A stretch of 64,000 bases of DNA, from NCBI RefSeq assembly GCF_963677725.1, contig NZ_OY782507.1, positions 4,152,501-4,216,500 of the forward strand. The letters run 5' to 3'. Positions 33,056 to 42,820 of this stretch are shown here, one piece after another (the stretch's first letter is position 1; every line of letters starts with the position of its first letter). The notes under the pieces were generated by a model. It worked only from the letters and a program-made list of their open reading frames with translations, did not search any database and was not told the origin of the DNA. Made by a program: the position numbers and the translations under genes. The stretch comes from an uncultured Cohaesibacter sp. Its GTDB lineage: Bacteria > Pseudomonadota > Alphaproteobacteria > Rhizobiales > Cohaesibacteraceae.

Positions 33056-35716
33056 ATGGGCAAACAAATCAGCCAAAGCGGGCCATCCGCAGCCATGATC
33101 GATCAGGAAGAACGGTCGGGCAGCGTCAAGGGGCTGCTGTTGCTGGCCTTGTTCCTTGTTGGGGTGGCTGCTTCTCTCGTCTTTTTCAAGGGCCATTTTG
33201 GTGGCCAATTGCAACTGATTTTCCTCAGCGTGCTGGCCGGGATTGGCATTCTGGCGCTGTTGGGGCTGGCTGTGGGCCTGTTGCGATTTGGCGGCGCTCA
33301 GCCGGCACCGCATCTCACGCGGGAATTTGTCGACACGCTGACAGATGGCGTGCTGGTCTGTGATGACAAGGACCGGATCGTTTATGCCAATGCCGAATAT
33401 GCGCGGCTGACCGGGGCGGAAGACGCTGAGTCAATCCGCTCGATCGAACGCAGTTTTGCGGGCGAACCGGATGCGGCCGAAGCCATCTATCGTCTGTCGG
33501 AAGCGTTGCGCGATGGTCGCCCGGCGATGGAAGAGTTTCGTCTGTTCAAAAATCCCGCCAGCTCGGATGGGCCGGATGTCAGCCCGCAGGCGCGCTGGTA
33601 TCGGATCAAGGTTCGTGCTTTGAATGACGGGCGCAGTGGCGGCAAGAAAAAACCTCTCTCGGTCTGGAAGGTCTATGACATCACGCGGGACCGCGAGCGG
33701 CAGGAAAATATCTTTCAGGAATTGCAGCTGGCGATCAACTATCTTGATCATGCGCCAGCCGGTTTCTTCTCCGCTGAGCCTGATGGCCGCATTGTCTATA
33801 TGAATGCAACGTTGGCGGACTGGTTGGGCTATGACCTGACCCAGTTTGAGCCGCGGCATCTGAATCTGAATGAGCTGGTGTCTGGTGACGGCACGGCCCT
33901 GTTGGATGCGGCGAGCAATGCGCCCGGCATGCCCAAGACCGAGATGCTCGACATCGATCTGGTCAAGCGCAATGGCCACAGTTTGCCTGTTCGGCTTATG
34001 CATCGGGTTCCAATGGCCTCTGACGGAACGCCCGGCGCGTCAAGGACTCTGGTTCTTAATCGCAGTCCGGGGGAAGACATTTCAGAGGAGTTGCGGGTTG
34101 CTGAGGTGCGCTTTGCCCGCTTCTTCAACAACACCCCGATTGCCATTGCGGCCATGACCAGTGAAGGCAAGGTGGTGCGGACCAATGCGCCATTTGCGCG
34201 GCTCTTCTCGTCTGTGGTGCCCGGCGAGCAGCCCGATGAACGGTTTGGCGAGCTGGAAGAGGCCGACGAGCAGACCCCGACCATTCACAGTCTGGTGGTT
34301 GAGAAAAATCGGGCCGAATTGTCAGCCCGGATGGAAGAGGCGCTGAGTGGCAAGAGCCATATTCTGCCGGTGGAGTGTGATCTTGCTGAGGATGCAAACC
34401 GGACGGTCCGCTTCTTCCTCTCCGGGGTTGAGGATAGCGAGGCAGATGATGAGAAGGTCATTGTCTATGCGCTGGAAACCACAGAGCAGCGAGCTCTGGA
34501 AGTGCAATTCACCCAAAGCCAGAAAATGCAGGCTGTTGGCCAGCTGGCTGGCGGGGTGGCCCATGACTTCAACAACGTTCTGACCGCGATCATCGGCTTT
34601 TCGGATCTGCTTCTGGCCAGCCATCGGCCTAGCGACCCGTCTTTCCAGGATATCATGAATATCAAGCAGAATGCCAACCGGGCTGCGTCACTGGTGCGGC
34701 AGTTGCTGGCTTTCTCGCGTCGTCAGACCTTGCGGCCGCAGGTGCTGGAACTTGGCGATGTGCTGGCTGATCTATCGATCCTGCTGGATCGCCTGCTGGG
34801 TGAGAAGGTTGATCTGGACATGATCCACGGGCGCGACCTGTGGCCTGTCAAGGCTGACCTTAATCAGTTGGAACAGGTGATCGTCAATCTGGCCGTGAAT
34901 GCGCGCGATGCCATGCCTGATGGCGGTCAATTGACCATCCAGACCCGCAATCTGGGCGAAGCGGAAGCCGCAGAGATGCCTTATACGCAGCTTGAGCCGT
35001 CTGATTATGTGCTGCTTGAAGTGCTTGATAGTGGCACGGGCATTCCGCCAGATATTCGCGACAAGATTTTTGAACCCTTCTTCTCCACCAAGGATGTGGG
35101 CAAGGGGACGGGCCTTGGCCTTTCCACCGTCTATGGGATTGTCAAGCAGACGGGTGGCTTTATCTTCCTTGAAAGTGAAATGGGGCAAGGCACAACCTTC
35201 CGCATTTTCCTGCCACGCCATGTGGAAGAGTCAAAGGCTCTAAACGGGGTGACGGATCTCGATGCTTTGGAAGGGGTCAATGATGGTGAGGATGACGCGC
35301 AAGCTGAGGCAGCCGGCGCTGACAATCCGGCCATCACTGATCTGACCGGCAGCGCCACGATCCTGCTGGTTGAGGATGAGGAAGCGGTGCGCGCCTTTGC
35401 GGCCCGTGCTTTGGCATCTCGCGGCTATAGCGTCCATGAGGCCGGATCAGGGGCTGAGGCGCTTGAACTGATTGAGGAAATCGAGGAAAAGGTCGATCTG
35501 GTGGTCTCCGACGTGGTGATGCCGGAAATGGACGGGCCAACCATGCTGGGCGAACTGCGCAAGAAGCGCCCTGAGCTGAAGGTGATCTTCATGTCCGGTT
35601 ATGCTGAAGAGGCCTTCCGCAAGAATCTGCCGGACAATGTGGAATTTGGTTTCTTGCCAAAACCGTTCTCGCTGAAGCAATTGGCGACAAAGATAAGGGA
35701 AGTGCTTGATTCCTGA
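33056..35716 (+). CDS. cckA: CckA-type hybrid histidine kinase
   Basis: 886 residues. Two transmembrane helices at about 26-44 and 52-77 are followed by two to three PAS-like domains (about 85-480). The HisKA domain contains GGVAHDFNN with His503, the HATPase domain contains [10 protein letters not shown] near 613 and [13 protein letters not shown] near 684, and the receiver domain contains [10 protein letters not shown] and [12 protein letters not shown] with Asp819. This matches CckA, which feeds phosphate through ChpT to CtrA and CpdR. It lies just downstream of flhB and near CtrA-type boxes. It could be another hybrid kinase, but domain order and motif wording fit CckA closely. Confidence 0.9.
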   Translation: MGKQISQSGPSAAMIDQEERSGSVKGLLLLALFLVGVAASLVFFKGHFGGQLQLIFLSVLAGIGILALLGLAVGLLRFGGAQPAPHLTREFVDTLTDGVLVCDDKDRIVYANAEYARLTGAEDAESIRSIERSFAGEPDAAEAIYRLSEALRDGRPAMEEFRLFKNPASSDGPDVSPQARWYRIKVRALNDGRSGGKKKPLSVWKVYDITRDRERQENIFQELQLAINYLDHAPAGFFSAEPDGRIVYMNATLADWLGYDLTQFEPRHLNLNELVSGDGTALLDAASNAPGMPKTEMLDIDLVKRNGHSLPVRLMHRVPMASDGTPGASRTLVLNRSPGEDISEELRVAEVRFARFFNNTPIAIAAMTSEGKVVRTNAPFARLFSSVVPGEQPDERFGELEEADEQTPTIHSLVVEKNRAELSARMEEALSGKSHILPVECDLAEDANRTVRFFLSGVEDSEADDEKVIVYALETTEQRALEVQFTQSQKMQAVGQLAGGVAHDFNNVLTAIIGFSDLLLASHRPSDPSFQDIMNIKQNANRAASLVRQLLAFSRRQTLRPQVLELGDVLADLSILLDRLLGEKVDLDMIHGRDLWPVKADLNQLEQVIVNLAVNARDAMPDGGQLTIQTRNLGEAEAAEMPYTQLEPSDYVLLEVLDSGTGIPPDIRDKIFEPFFSTKDVGKGTGLGLSTVYGIVKQTGGFIFLESEMGQGTTFRIFLPRHVEESKALNGVTDLDALEGVNDGEDDAQAEAAGADNPAITDLTGSATILLVEDEEAVRAFAARALASRGYSVHEAGSGAEALELIEEIEEKVDLVVSDVVMPEMDGPTMLGELRKKRPELKVIFMSGYAEEAFRKNLPDNVEFGFLPKPFSLKQLATKIREVLDS

Positions 35717-35743
35717 TCGCGCCGTCTTTTGCGCTTTGCATTG

Positions 35744-35784
35744 AAAAAGCCCGCCAACACGGATGTTGGCGGGCTTTTGTTTTT
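35744..35784. terminator. Bidirectional terminator between cckA and psuG
   Basis: A stem of about 14 bp (AAAAGCCCGCCAAC with GTTGGCGGGCTTTT) and 6-base loop, with A run before and T run after. It serves the convergent cckA and psuG genes. Confidence 0.9.
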
Positions 35785-35804
35785 CATGGTAACTGCCTGC
35801 TGGC

Positions 35805-36716
35805 TCAGGCCTTCAGACCCTTGGCGATTTGGGCGGCCAGCTTGGCATTGTTCTTGACCAGAGCGATGTTGGTCACAAGGCTTTCGCCATCGGTCAGCTC
35901 CTTGATACGCGAGAGCACGAAGGGGGTGACTTCCTTACCTGACACATTGCGGCGATTGGCCTCGTCTATGGCTTCGATGATGTCGCTTTCCATTTCGTTG
36001 CGCGGAATTTCGCTTTCCGCAGGCACCGGATTGGCGACCATCATGCCGCCATCAAGGCCAAGATTTATGCGCATTTTGTAAAGGGCAGCGATCTGTTCGG
36101 GCGCATCAAGGCGCATCGGGCAAGGCTCGCCGCTTTCGCGCGACCAGAAGGCCGGGAATTCGTCTGTGACGAAGCCAACGACCGGCACGCCGAGGGTTTC
36201 AAGCAGTTCGAGGGTCTTGGGGATGTCGAGCAGAGCCTTGACGCCAGCGGAGACGACCATCACCGGGGTTTTGGCCAGTTCTTGCAGGTCGGCGGAGATG
36301 TCGAATGTCTCTTCGGCCCCGCGATGGACGCCGCCCACGCCGCCGGTGGCGAAGGTTTCGATGCCCGCCTGTGCGGCACAAATCATCGTGGCGGCCACGG
36401 TGGTCGAGCCACTCTTGCCTGCAACCAGTGCATAGGCGAGGTCGGCACGGGACAGTTTGAGAATGTCATCGCGCTGGGCGAGATGCTCGATCTGCTCTTG
36501 GGAGAGACCGATTTCGATCACCCCGTCAAGGATGGCGATGGTGGCGGGACAGGCACCTTCAGCCCGGATGATTTCTTCGACCTCAAGCGCGGTGCTGACA
36601 TTTTCCGGGTAGGGCATGCCGTGTGTGATGATGGTCGATTCAAGGGCGACAATCGGCAGGCCAGCGTCACGGGCGGCCTGCACTTCGGCGCTGAATTTGA
36701 TTGGGAGAGTTGCCAT
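35805..36716 (-). CDS. psuG: Pseudouridine-5'-phosphate glycosidase
   Basis: 303 residues from the ATG at 36716 (MATLPIKFSAEVQAARDAGL); a longer reading frame adds 46 non-conserved residues. The family signature VALESTIITHGMPYPEN and VSAGVKALLDIPKTLELLET are present. PsuG splits pseudouridine 5'-phosphate to uracil and ribose 5-phosphate in the cytoplasm. It lies 61 bp downstream of the partner kinase psuK. No nucleoside transporter is adjacent. Confidence 0.9.
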   Translation of the reverse strand: MATLPIKFSAEVQAARDAGLPIVALESTIITHGMPYPENVSTALEVEEIIRAEGACPATIAILDGVIEIGLSQEQIEHLAQRDDILKLSRADLAYALVAGKSGSTTVAATMICAAQAGIETFATGGVGGVHRGAEETFDISADLQELAKTPVMVVSAGVKALLDIPKTLELLETLGVPVVGFVTDEFPAFWSRESGEPCPMRLDAPEQIAALYKMRINLGLDGGMMVANPVPAESEIPRNEMESDIIEAIDEANRRNVSGKEVTPFVLSRIKELTDGESLVTNIALVKNNAKLAAQIAKGLKA

Positions 36717-36777
36717 TTGTTGCTCTTTCTTTGTTGGCTTTGTTTTGGTTCGATTGGGATTTAAGGCGCAGGGCCTG

Positions 36778-37722
36778 TTAAGTGCTTTTCGGAATATCGG
36801 CCAAACAGGCCTCCAGCATGGTGCGGGAGAGAAGGTCCGGCACCGATTGTTCACTCATCAGGGCAAGGCTGGCGCCTGCCATGCCATAGGCAAGGGCTTG
36901 CCTGAGATCCTGCCCCAGCAGCAACGCATGGAGCGTGCATGCGGTCAGGCAATCGCCTGCGCCATTGGATGAGGTGACCTTGACCGGTGGGGCTGGCAGG
37001 CTCCAGAACTGGTCGCCCTGCCAGGCGGAAAGGCCTGCATTGCCCTTGGTGATGACCCCTGAGACGACGCCGATGTCGCGCAGGATTTCTGGCAAGGCAT
37101 CAAGCTCGGCAAATTCATCGGCCAAAATCGCCGCTTCCGCTTCGTTGCAGAAGAGCAGATCCACCCCGTGAAGAGCATCGGCTATCCGGTTGGCCTTGGG
37201 GCCGGACACGGCGCAGACGGCAAACAGATGCTCACCTTTTTCCTCTGCGATCCGCTGCAAAGCATCAACCGGCAAATTGGTGTCCGCGAGAATGGGGATT
37301 GGCTTGGTGAGGTGCGACAGGCAATGGGAAATCTGATCCGCCGGATAGCTGTCATAGATGCCCATATCAGCAATGCCTGCAATCAACGAGCCGTCCCGGT
37401 CTTCAATCGCGGTATAGGTGGCGCTGGGCAGGTTAGGGTTGCGGGTGGCAAGGGACATGTCGATGCCCTGCTGCTGCATTTGCTCAAGCAACAGGGTGGC
37501 GTCGATGTCCTCGCCGCTGATGGTCGACAAGGCGACTGTCCAGTCGAGCCGGGCCAGAGAGCGGGTGATGTTGCCCGCCACGCCGCCGACTGTGCGTTTT
37601 AGAGAGCCGGGATTGGATTGTCCGGGTTCAAGGCGGGCGCGGGAGCGTCCGATCCGGTCCATATGGGCACCACCAACCACGAGAATGTCAGGATGGTTGT
37701 CCGGCGAGAATGTGTCTTGCAT
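36778..37722 (-). CDS. psuK: PfkB-family pseudouridine kinase
   Basis: 314 residues. The PfkB family signature with the catalytic Asp appears as SSNGAGDCLTACTLHALLLG; the usual GDT/GAGDxF motif is GAGDCLT here. The N-terminus DILVVGGAHMDRIGRS is typical of PsuK. It phosphorylates pseudouridine for PsuG. It forms a two-gene operon with psuG and is the upstream gene. Confidence 0.85.
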   Translation of the reverse strand: MQDTFSPDNHPDILVVGGAHMDRIGRSRARLEPGQSNPGSLKRTVGGVAGNITRSLARLDWTVALSTISGEDIDATLLLEQMQQQGIDMSLATRNPNLPSATYTAIEDRDGSLIAGIADMGIYDSYPADQISHCLSHLTKPIPILADTNLPVDALQRIAEEKGEHLFAVCAVSGPKANRIADALHGVDLLFCNEAEAAILADEFAELDALPEILRDIGVVSGVITKGNAGLSAWQGDQFWSLPAPPVKVTSSNGAGDCLTACTLHALLLGQDLRQALAYGMAGASLALMSEQSVPDLLSRTMLEACLADIPKST

Positions 37723-37887
37723 GAGATTGGCTCATTGGAATGCAGGGCTGACGGCGATCGGGCTTTGGCATTGGCGGCTTTGTTGCCAATTGCAAATGGC
37801 CGATGCTCTGTCATTTCGATCAAACAGACAGCACCATACTGATTGATGGCAGCAAAGGCCAGCCCAAAGCACGCTTTCCGCAGGCAT

Positions 37888-37927
37888 GAAAAAGCCGTCG
37901 CCCGAGATGAGGATGGCGACGGCTTAC
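37888..37927 (-). terminator. Terminator of mmsA
   Basis: AAGCCGTCGCC pairs with GGCGACGGCTT (11 bp). Read on the minus strand the stem is followed by a T run, so it terminates leftward mmsA transcription. Confidence 0.8.
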
Positions 37928-37968
37928 GTCTGCATCATGGAAGCGTAAATACCTCCGCGATGCATCTT

Positions 37969-38004
37969 GAACGCCTCTATTCTTTGTTGGGGGGAGAGGC
38001 GTTC
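37969..38004. repeat. Perfect inverted repeat 3' of mmsA
   Basis: 10-bp arms GAACGCCTCT and AGAGGCGTTC with a 16-base loop containing a G run. It lies between the mmsA stop and its terminator and could be an mRNA end structure. Confidence 0.5.
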
Positions 38005-38035
38005 ACGGGGAGGGAAAAGTCCTCGTAGAGTGGGG

Positions 38036-39538
38036 CTATTCCATCACAGGAATGGCGAATTCCCCGCCTTCCTTGATGCCCGACGGCCAACGTGCGGTGA
38101 CGGTTTTGGTGCGGGTATAGAAGCGGAAGGCATCCGGGCCATGCTGGTTCAAATCACCAAAGCCGGATTTTTTCCAGCCGCCGAAGGTGTGGTAGGCGAG
38201 CGGCACAGGGATTGGCACATTGATGCCGACCATGCCGATATTGATGCGGTTGGCAAAGTCGCGGGCCGTATCGCCGTCACGGGTGAAAATGGCGGTGCCG
38301 TTGCCATATTCATGATCCATGGCATAGCCGATGGCTTCTTCATAGGTTTTGGCACGGACGCAGGAGAGAACCGGACCGAAGATTTCTTTCTTGTAGATGT
38401 CCATGTCGGTGGTCACCTTGTCGAACAGGTGCGGGCCAACAAAGAAGCCATTTTCATAGCCTTGCAGCTGGAAGTCGCGGCTATCAACGACCAGTTCTGC
38501 GCCTTGTTCCACGCCGGTTTCGATCAGGCGGAGGATATTTTCCTTGGCGGCTGCGGTGACAACCGGGCCGTAATCCACATCATCCCCTGCGGTGTAAGGG
38601 CCGACTTTCAGCTTTTCAATGCGCGGCACCAGTTTTTCGATCAGTTTGTCGGCGGTTTCTTCGCCTACCGGCACGGCGACTGAGATAGCCATGCAGCGCT
38701 CGCCAGCCGCGCCAAAGCCTGCGCCGACCAGTGCGTCGGCTGCCTGATCCATGTCAGCGTCCGGCATGATGATCATGTGGTTTTTCGCCCCGCCAAAGCA
38801 CTGGGCACGTTTGCCGGTTTCCGCTGCGCGGGTGTAGATATAATGGGCAATCGGGGTGGAGCCGACAAAGCCGACAGCCTCGATGGTCTCGTTATCAAGG
38901 ATCGCGTCGACGCTCTCCTTATCGCCATTGACCACCTGCAGGACACCGTCTGGCAGACCGGCTTCCTTGAGCAATTCAGCCAACATCAAAGGCACAGACG
39001 GGTCGCGTTCGGATGGCTTTAAGATCATCGCGTTGCCTGCGGCCAGTGCCGGGCCCATCTTCCAGAGCGGGATCATGGCCGGGAAGTTGAACGGGGTGAT
39101 GCCTGCCACCACGCCCAGAGGCTGGCGCATGGAATACATGTCGATGCCCGGACCGGCGCTGTCGGTGAATTCGCCTTTGAGCATGTGCGGTGCACCGATG
39201 CACACTTCGATCACTTCAAGACCGCGCTGCACGTCGCCTTTGGCGTCAATAAAGGTCTTGCCATGCTCGGAGGAGAGTTTCTCGGCCAGCTTGTCCATGT
39301 CGCGGTTGATGAGGGAGACAAACTTCATCATCACGCGGGCGCGTTTTTGCGGGTTCTGGGCAGCCCATGCAGGCTGTGCCTTGGCGGCTGCGTCAACGGC
39401 TGCGTCAAGCTCGGCCACAGTGGCCAGAGCGACCTTGGCCTGCACTTCGCCGGTGGCAGGATTGTAAATGTCAGCAAAGCGCCCGGAGGTGCCGGAAACA
39501 AGCTCACCATTGATGAAATGACCGATCTCGCGTGTCAT
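38036..39538 (-). CDS. mmsA: Methylmalonate-semialdehyde dehydrogenase (CoA-acylating)
   Basis: 500 residues. The aldehyde dehydrogenase fold is clear, with oxyanion Asn151 in PFNFPAMIPLW and catalytic Cys282 in GAAGERCMAIS. FGGAKNHMIIMPDADMDQA and the C-terminal KTVTARWPSG are typical of MmsA. It converts methylmalonate semialdehyde to propionyl-CoA in valine and thymine breakdown. The start has a strong GGGAGG site. A divergent LysR gene lies 185 bp away and probably controls it. The iolA role in inositol use is an alternative. Confidence 0.92.
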   Translation of the reverse strand: MTREIGHFINGELVSGTSGRFADIYNPATGEVQAKVALATVAELDAAVDAAAKAQPAWAAQNPQKRARVMMKFVSLINRDMDKLAEKLSSEHGKTFIDAKGDVQRGLEVIEVCIGAPHMLKGEFTDSAGPGIDMYSMRQPLGVVAGITPFNFPAMIPLWKMGPALAAGNAMILKPSERDPSVPLMLAELLKEAGLPDGVLQVVNGDKESVDAILDNETIEAVGFVGSTPIAHYIYTRAAETGKRAQCFGGAKNHMIIMPDADMDQAADALVGAGFGAAGERCMAISVAVPVGEETADKLIEKLVPRIEKLKVGPYTAGDDVDYGPVVTAAAKENILRLIETGVEQGAELVVDSRDFQLQGYENGFFVGPHLFDKVTTDMDIYKKEIFGPVLSCVRAKTYEEAIGYAMDHEYGNGTAIFTRDGDTARDFANRINIGMVGINVPIPVPLAYHTFGGWKKSGFGDLNQHGPDAFRFYTRTKTVTARWPSGIKEGGEFAIPVME

Positions 39539-39573
39539 TGGGGATCCTCCCTTACATGTCTATTTGATTTTCT

Positions 39574-39593
39574 TGTTGCTGCCTGATGCAACA
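39574..39593. promoter_or_regulatory. Candidate operator between mmsA and the LysR gene
   Basis: Inverted repeat TGTTGC-N8-GCAACA, 35 bp upstream of the mmsA start. The spacing and dyad form suit a LysR-type or other dimeric regulator. Confidence 0.4.
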
Positions 39594-39723
39594 TTTTTCG
39601 TGGTTCTTTGTCTATCATATTTGCCTCGACAAAAATAAATATCAATAGTCGCAAAATCTCATCCGATGTGCAAAAATTAAAGCACTGAACTTAAGGTGCT
39701 CTATTGCAAGGGAAAGCTGTTTG

Positions 39724-40605
39724 ATGAATTGGGACGATGTGCGGATATTTTTGGCGGTGGCGCGGGCCGGGCAGATCTTGCAGGCTGCGCGCAGTCTGGG
39801 GGTGAACCATGCCACGGTGGCGCGGCGGATCACGGCTTTGGAGGATTCGCTACGCGCCAAATTGCTCGACCGGCGGACGACAGGTTGTGTTCTGACCCCG
39901 GAAGGGGAGGATTTCCAACTGGCGGCCGAGCGAATGGAAGCGGAAATGGATGCGGCGCGGGCGAGCATTGGCGAGACCAATATCGATGTTGCCGGGGTGG
40001 TGCGGATAGGTGCGCCGGACGGTTTCGGGGTGGCTTATCTTGCTCCAAGGCTGGCACCGTTGCTGGATCGTTATCCGCACCTGACCATCCAGCTTGTTCC
40101 GGTGCCGCGCACCTTTTCGATCAATCGGCGAGAGGCGGATATCGTGATCACGGTTGACCGCCCGTCGGTTGGCCGGCTGGTGGCGCGCAAACTGGTGGAT
40201 TATAGCCTCGGGCTTTATGCCTCCCGGGACTATGTTGCGCGTCATGGTCTTCCTGAAAGCCGCGAAGCATTGGCTGAGCATCGGTTGGTGGGGTTTGTGG
40301 AGGATCTGATTTACAGTCCATCGCTCGATTATGCCGGTGAGATGATGAAGGGGCAGAGCGCCCAGTTTGAATGCGCCAGTGCCTTGGGGCAGACCGAAGC
40401 GGTGCGGTCTGGTCTTGGCATCGGCGTTTTGCATGGCTTTATGGCGCGTGAGGATGACGACCTCATCGAAATTTTGCCGCAACACACCATCCAGAGGGCC
40501 TATTGGGCGGTCTATCATGAAAGCACAAGGCGTTTGGCGCGCATCAAGGCCGTGTCTGACTATATCTACCAGCTGGTGGAAGAGGAGCGGGCGATCTTTC
40601 GATGA
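39724..40605 (+). CDS. LysR-family transcriptional regulator
   Basis: 293 residues from the ATG at 39724; a TTG one codon earlier is possible. The N-terminal winged helix reads WDDVRIFLAVARAGQILQAA and VNHATVARRITALEDSLRAK; a substrate-binding domain follows from about 90. NHATVARRI departs from the more usual SQPALSRQI wording but matches the LysR subgroup next to mmsA genes. Its divergent position suggests control of mmsA. The ligand is unknown. Confidence 0.88.
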   Translation: MNWDDVRIFLAVARAGQILQAARSLGVNHATVARRITALEDSLRAKLLDRRTTGCVLTPEGEDFQLAAERMEAEMDAARASIGETNIDVAGVVRIGAPDGFGVAYLAPRLAPLLDRYPHLTIQLVPVPRTFSINRREADIVITVDRPSVGRLVARKLVDYSLGLYASRDYVARHGLPESREALAEHRLVGFVEDLIYSPSLDYAGEMMKGQSAQFECASALGQTEAVRSGLGIGVLHGFMAREDDDLIEILPQHTIQRAYWAVYHESTRRLARIKAVSDYIYQLVEEERAIFR

Positions 40606-40837
40606 TAGAAGTGAGGAAGCGCGGAAAAGACTGCTGTTGGAGGTGATTTCTCCATTGATGACCAATTTGTTCGGGCGCCCGATCACGAAATTGCGATTAG
40701 GCTATTGGTCACATATACGCGTTCCATGGATTGCCATGTTTGCCAATCGTTTGATAAGCTTTCAGAAAAACGAAAAGTCTCTGGTCAGCAGCGAGTGGTG
40801 ATCAAGAGGCTTGAGGGGACACTCGCGGAGAGAGATG

Positions 40838-41371
40838 ATGGCACCTAGTACCTATCAAGGACCACGCGCTGAAATCGAGGAAACGAGCCAACTCAGCATG
40901 TCTCAAGACGCGCGATTGGCATTTGAGAAAGCCTATTCCCAGACCGTTATTCAAGACGTCCTTGAACAAAAGAGCGCCGAACTTTTCACCATCACGGCCA
41001 GCATGACATTGGCTGCCGCTGTGGCGGAATTGTCTGCGCGCAAAATCGGCAACCTGCCGGTGATTGATCATACAGGCGGCCTTGTGGGCGTGTTGTCAGA
41101 GCGTGATGTGATTGCGGCCACCGCAGAGCTGGGCGACATGGTTCTGCATGATCCGGTGTCCGCTCACATGACGGCCGATCCGCAAACATGCACCAGTGAA
41201 GACCGGGTGCTTGACGTAATGGAGCGGATGACCAATGGGCGGTTTCGTCATATGCCCGTTGTCGATGGTGACTTTCTGGTCGGGATGATTTCGATCCGCG
41301 ACATGGTCATCCATCGGGTGCAGGAAGTGGAATATGAAAATCTGCGCCTTAAGCAATTGATGGTCGGCTGA
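40838..41371 (+). CDS. CBS-pair protein
   Basis: 177 residues from the ATG at 40838, 7 bases after GGAGAGAG; an ATG three bases earlier and a TTG at 40811 are alternatives. A 50-residue N-terminal region precedes two CBS motifs: LAAAVAELSARKIGNLPVID with GVLSERDV, and VLDVMERMTNGRFRHMPVVD with GMISIRDM. Such stand-alone pairs bind AMP/ATP/NAD and act as regulators. The gene is monocistronic, and a perfect hairpin (41431-41459) follows it. Function is unassigned. Confidence 0.82.
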   Translation: MAPSTYQGPRAEIEETSQLSMSQDARLAFEKAYSQTVIQDVLEQKSAELFTITASMTLAAAVAELSARKIGNLPVIDHTGGLVGVLSERDVIAATAELGDMVLHDPVSAHMTADPQTCTSEDRVLDVMERMTNGRFRHMPVVDGDFLVGMISIRDMVIHRVQEVEYENLRLKQLMVG

Positions 41372-41430
41372 AACTTGCCGAGACACGTCGCTTGCATGCA
41401 ATGGAAATAAGTGTGTTGGGCTATGGCCCG

Positions 41431-41459
41431 GCGCGTTCGCGTGATGATAGCGAACGCGC
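41431..41459. repeat. Perfect inverted repeat before the ECF-type promoter
   Basis: 10-bp arms GCGCGTTCGC and GCGAACGCGC with a 9-base loop, 8 bp upstream of the -35 element at 41467. It may be the CBS gene terminator (no T run) or a regulator site. Confidence 0.5.
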
Positions 41460-41466
41460 GACAGGG

Positions 41467-41495
41467 TGATCTATCTTTGCGGTTGTGGCGTAAGG
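41467..41495 (+). promoter_or_regulatory. Candidate RpoE (ECF11) promoter for the SDR-NTF2 operon
   Basis: TGATCT at 41467-41472, an 18-base spacer, then TAAGG at 41491-41495. This matches the rpoE promoter in this window in both spacing and elements apart from one base in each. The start codon is 24 bp downstream. Confidence 0.6.
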
Positions 41496-41518
41496 AGAGC
41501 GAAAGGATTTTCGTTCTC

Positions 41519-42292
41519 ATGACCGAAACGACCAAAGACAAAAAGATCAATAGTGACAAGAAGATTTGGATTATTGGTGCCAGTTCTGGCATCGGGCGGG
41601 CCTTGGCGCTTGGCTATGCCCGATCTGGCCACAGGATTGTTGCGAGCGCGCGGCGGTCTGACCAACTTCAGGCGCTCGCGGACCTGTCGGACCGGATCGA
41701 GGTCTTGCCACTGGATGTGACCAAGGCCGATGATGTTAGCGCAGCGGTGGCCAGCATGGACACGCGCGGTGTTTTGCCCGACCAGACCATCTATTGCGCA
41801 GCCAGCTATCAGCCCGGCGGGCTTGATGTTCTGACCCAACAGGCCGCATCGGAGCATATGGCGGTCAATTATCTCGGTGCCGTGGCTCTGATCGAAGCCT
41901 TGACGCCTGCACTCAAAGCCCGCGGCAGCGGCAAGATCGCCATCACCTCTTCGCTAACCTCTTATTGTGGCCTGCCCAAAGCATCACTTTACGGGCCAAC
42001 CAAGGCAGCCCTTGCGAGCCTTTGTGAGACTTTACGGCCCGAATTCGAGCGTTTGGGACTGACCTTGCAATTGATCAATCCAGGCTTCGTGTCGACACGA
42101 TTGACCGAGAAAAACGACTTTCCCATGCCCTTTCTGATGAGCGAAGAGGATGCGGCCGAACGCATTATGGATGGGCTTGAAGGTGAGCGGTTCGAAGTTG
42201 CATTTCCATTACGCATGGCTTTGTTGCTGCGTTTCTTGCGCATACTTCCTTATGGACTTTATTTCACTCTCATGCGGAGGATGGTCAAGTGA
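41519..42292 (+). CDS. SDR-family oxidoreductase of the RpoE locus
   Basis: 257 residues from the ATG at 41519 (MTETTKDKKINSDKKIWIIG); upstream in-frame ATGs fall before the predicted promoter. Motifs are GASSGIG near 19-25, Ser in AITSSLTSYC, and YGPTK (Tyr and Lys of the active site). The C-terminus is hydrophobic (LRILPYGLYFTLMRRM), suggesting membrane contact. SDRs of this kind recur beside RpoE-ChrR genes. The product of its reaction is unknown. The NTF2-like gene overlaps it as GTGA. Confidence 0.85.
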   Translation: MTETTKDKKINSDKKIWIIGASSGIGRALALGYARSGHRIVASARRSDQLQALADLSDRIEVLPLDVTKADDVSAAVASMDTRGVLPDQTIYCAASYQPGGLDVLTQQAASEHMAVNYLGAVALIEALTPALKARGSGKIAITSSLTSYCGLPKASLYGPTKAALASLCETLRPEFERLGLTLQLINPGFVSTRLTEKNDFPMPFLMSEEDAAERIMDGLEGERFEVAFPLRMALLLRFLRILPYGLYFTLMRRMVK

Positions 42293-42735
42293 ACGACAGA
42301 CAAACCCGAATGAAGAAGATTGCGGGGCAATATGCCCACTTTTATGAAAATCTCAGCCCCGAAAGTGCAGGCGATGTCGCCACCCTGGTCAGCGAGGATG
42401 TGCATTTTATCGATCCGTTCAATGATGTGCATGGAAGGGGCAATGTCGTCCGGCTGATTGAGAAAATGTTTGAAGATGTCAGGGATCCACGCTTTGACAT
42501 TCTCGACTTAGCATGGAGTGAAGATATTTGCCTGATGCGGTGGGACTTTTTCTGCCATGTCAAAGTGATTGGCGACTGGAGCGTGCGTGGCGTTACCGAA
42601 TTGCAGTTCAACGAGGACGGGCTGATTTGCGCCCATTATGATTATTGGGATAGCGGTCGTCATTTTTACCGTCGAATTCCGGGTGTCGGGGCGTTCCTGC
42701 GTTTCATTACCCGCAAGGCACGGCTCGACGGCTGA
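42289..42735 (+). CDS. NTF2/SnoaL-like protein
   Basis: 148 residues starting at GTG 42289, which overlaps the SDR stop, with GGAGG 9 bases upstream. The alpha+beta cone fold is indicated by YAHFYENLSP, FIDPFNDVHG and the terminal beta strands with WDFFCHVKVIGDWSVRGVTE. Such proteins bind hydrophobic ligands or isomerise them. It forms an operon with the SDR, probably under RpoE. Function unknown. Confidence 0.8.
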   Translation: MNDRQTRMKKIAGQYAHFYENLSPESAGDVATLVSEDVHFIDPFNDVHGRGNVVRLIEKMFEDVRDPRFDILDLAWSEDICLMRWDFFCHVKVIGDWSVRGVTELQFNEDGLICAHYDYWDSGRHFYRRIPGVGAFLRFITRKARLDG

Positions 42736-42757
42736 GCCGCACAATATTCTGATTTAA

Positions 42758-42788
42758 AAAAAGGGGAGGCACGATGCCTCCCCTTTTT
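42758..42788. terminator. Bidirectional terminator between NTF2-like gene and cfa-like gene
   Basis: GGGGAGGCA pairs with TGCCTCCCC around a 3-base loop, extended by A5/T5 runs on both sides, between convergent genes. Confidence 0.9.
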
Positions 42789-42820
42789 GGTGTTATGGTT
42801 TTGGTGGTCAGGTGTCCTGC

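Larger units (their letters stand above)
37723..38035. other. Gene-free region between psuK and mmsA
   Basis: 313 bp with no convincing gene. It should contain the psuK promoter near its left end, and it holds the mmsA terminator (37888-37927) and a further perfect inverted repeat (37969-38004). Confidence 0.6.
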
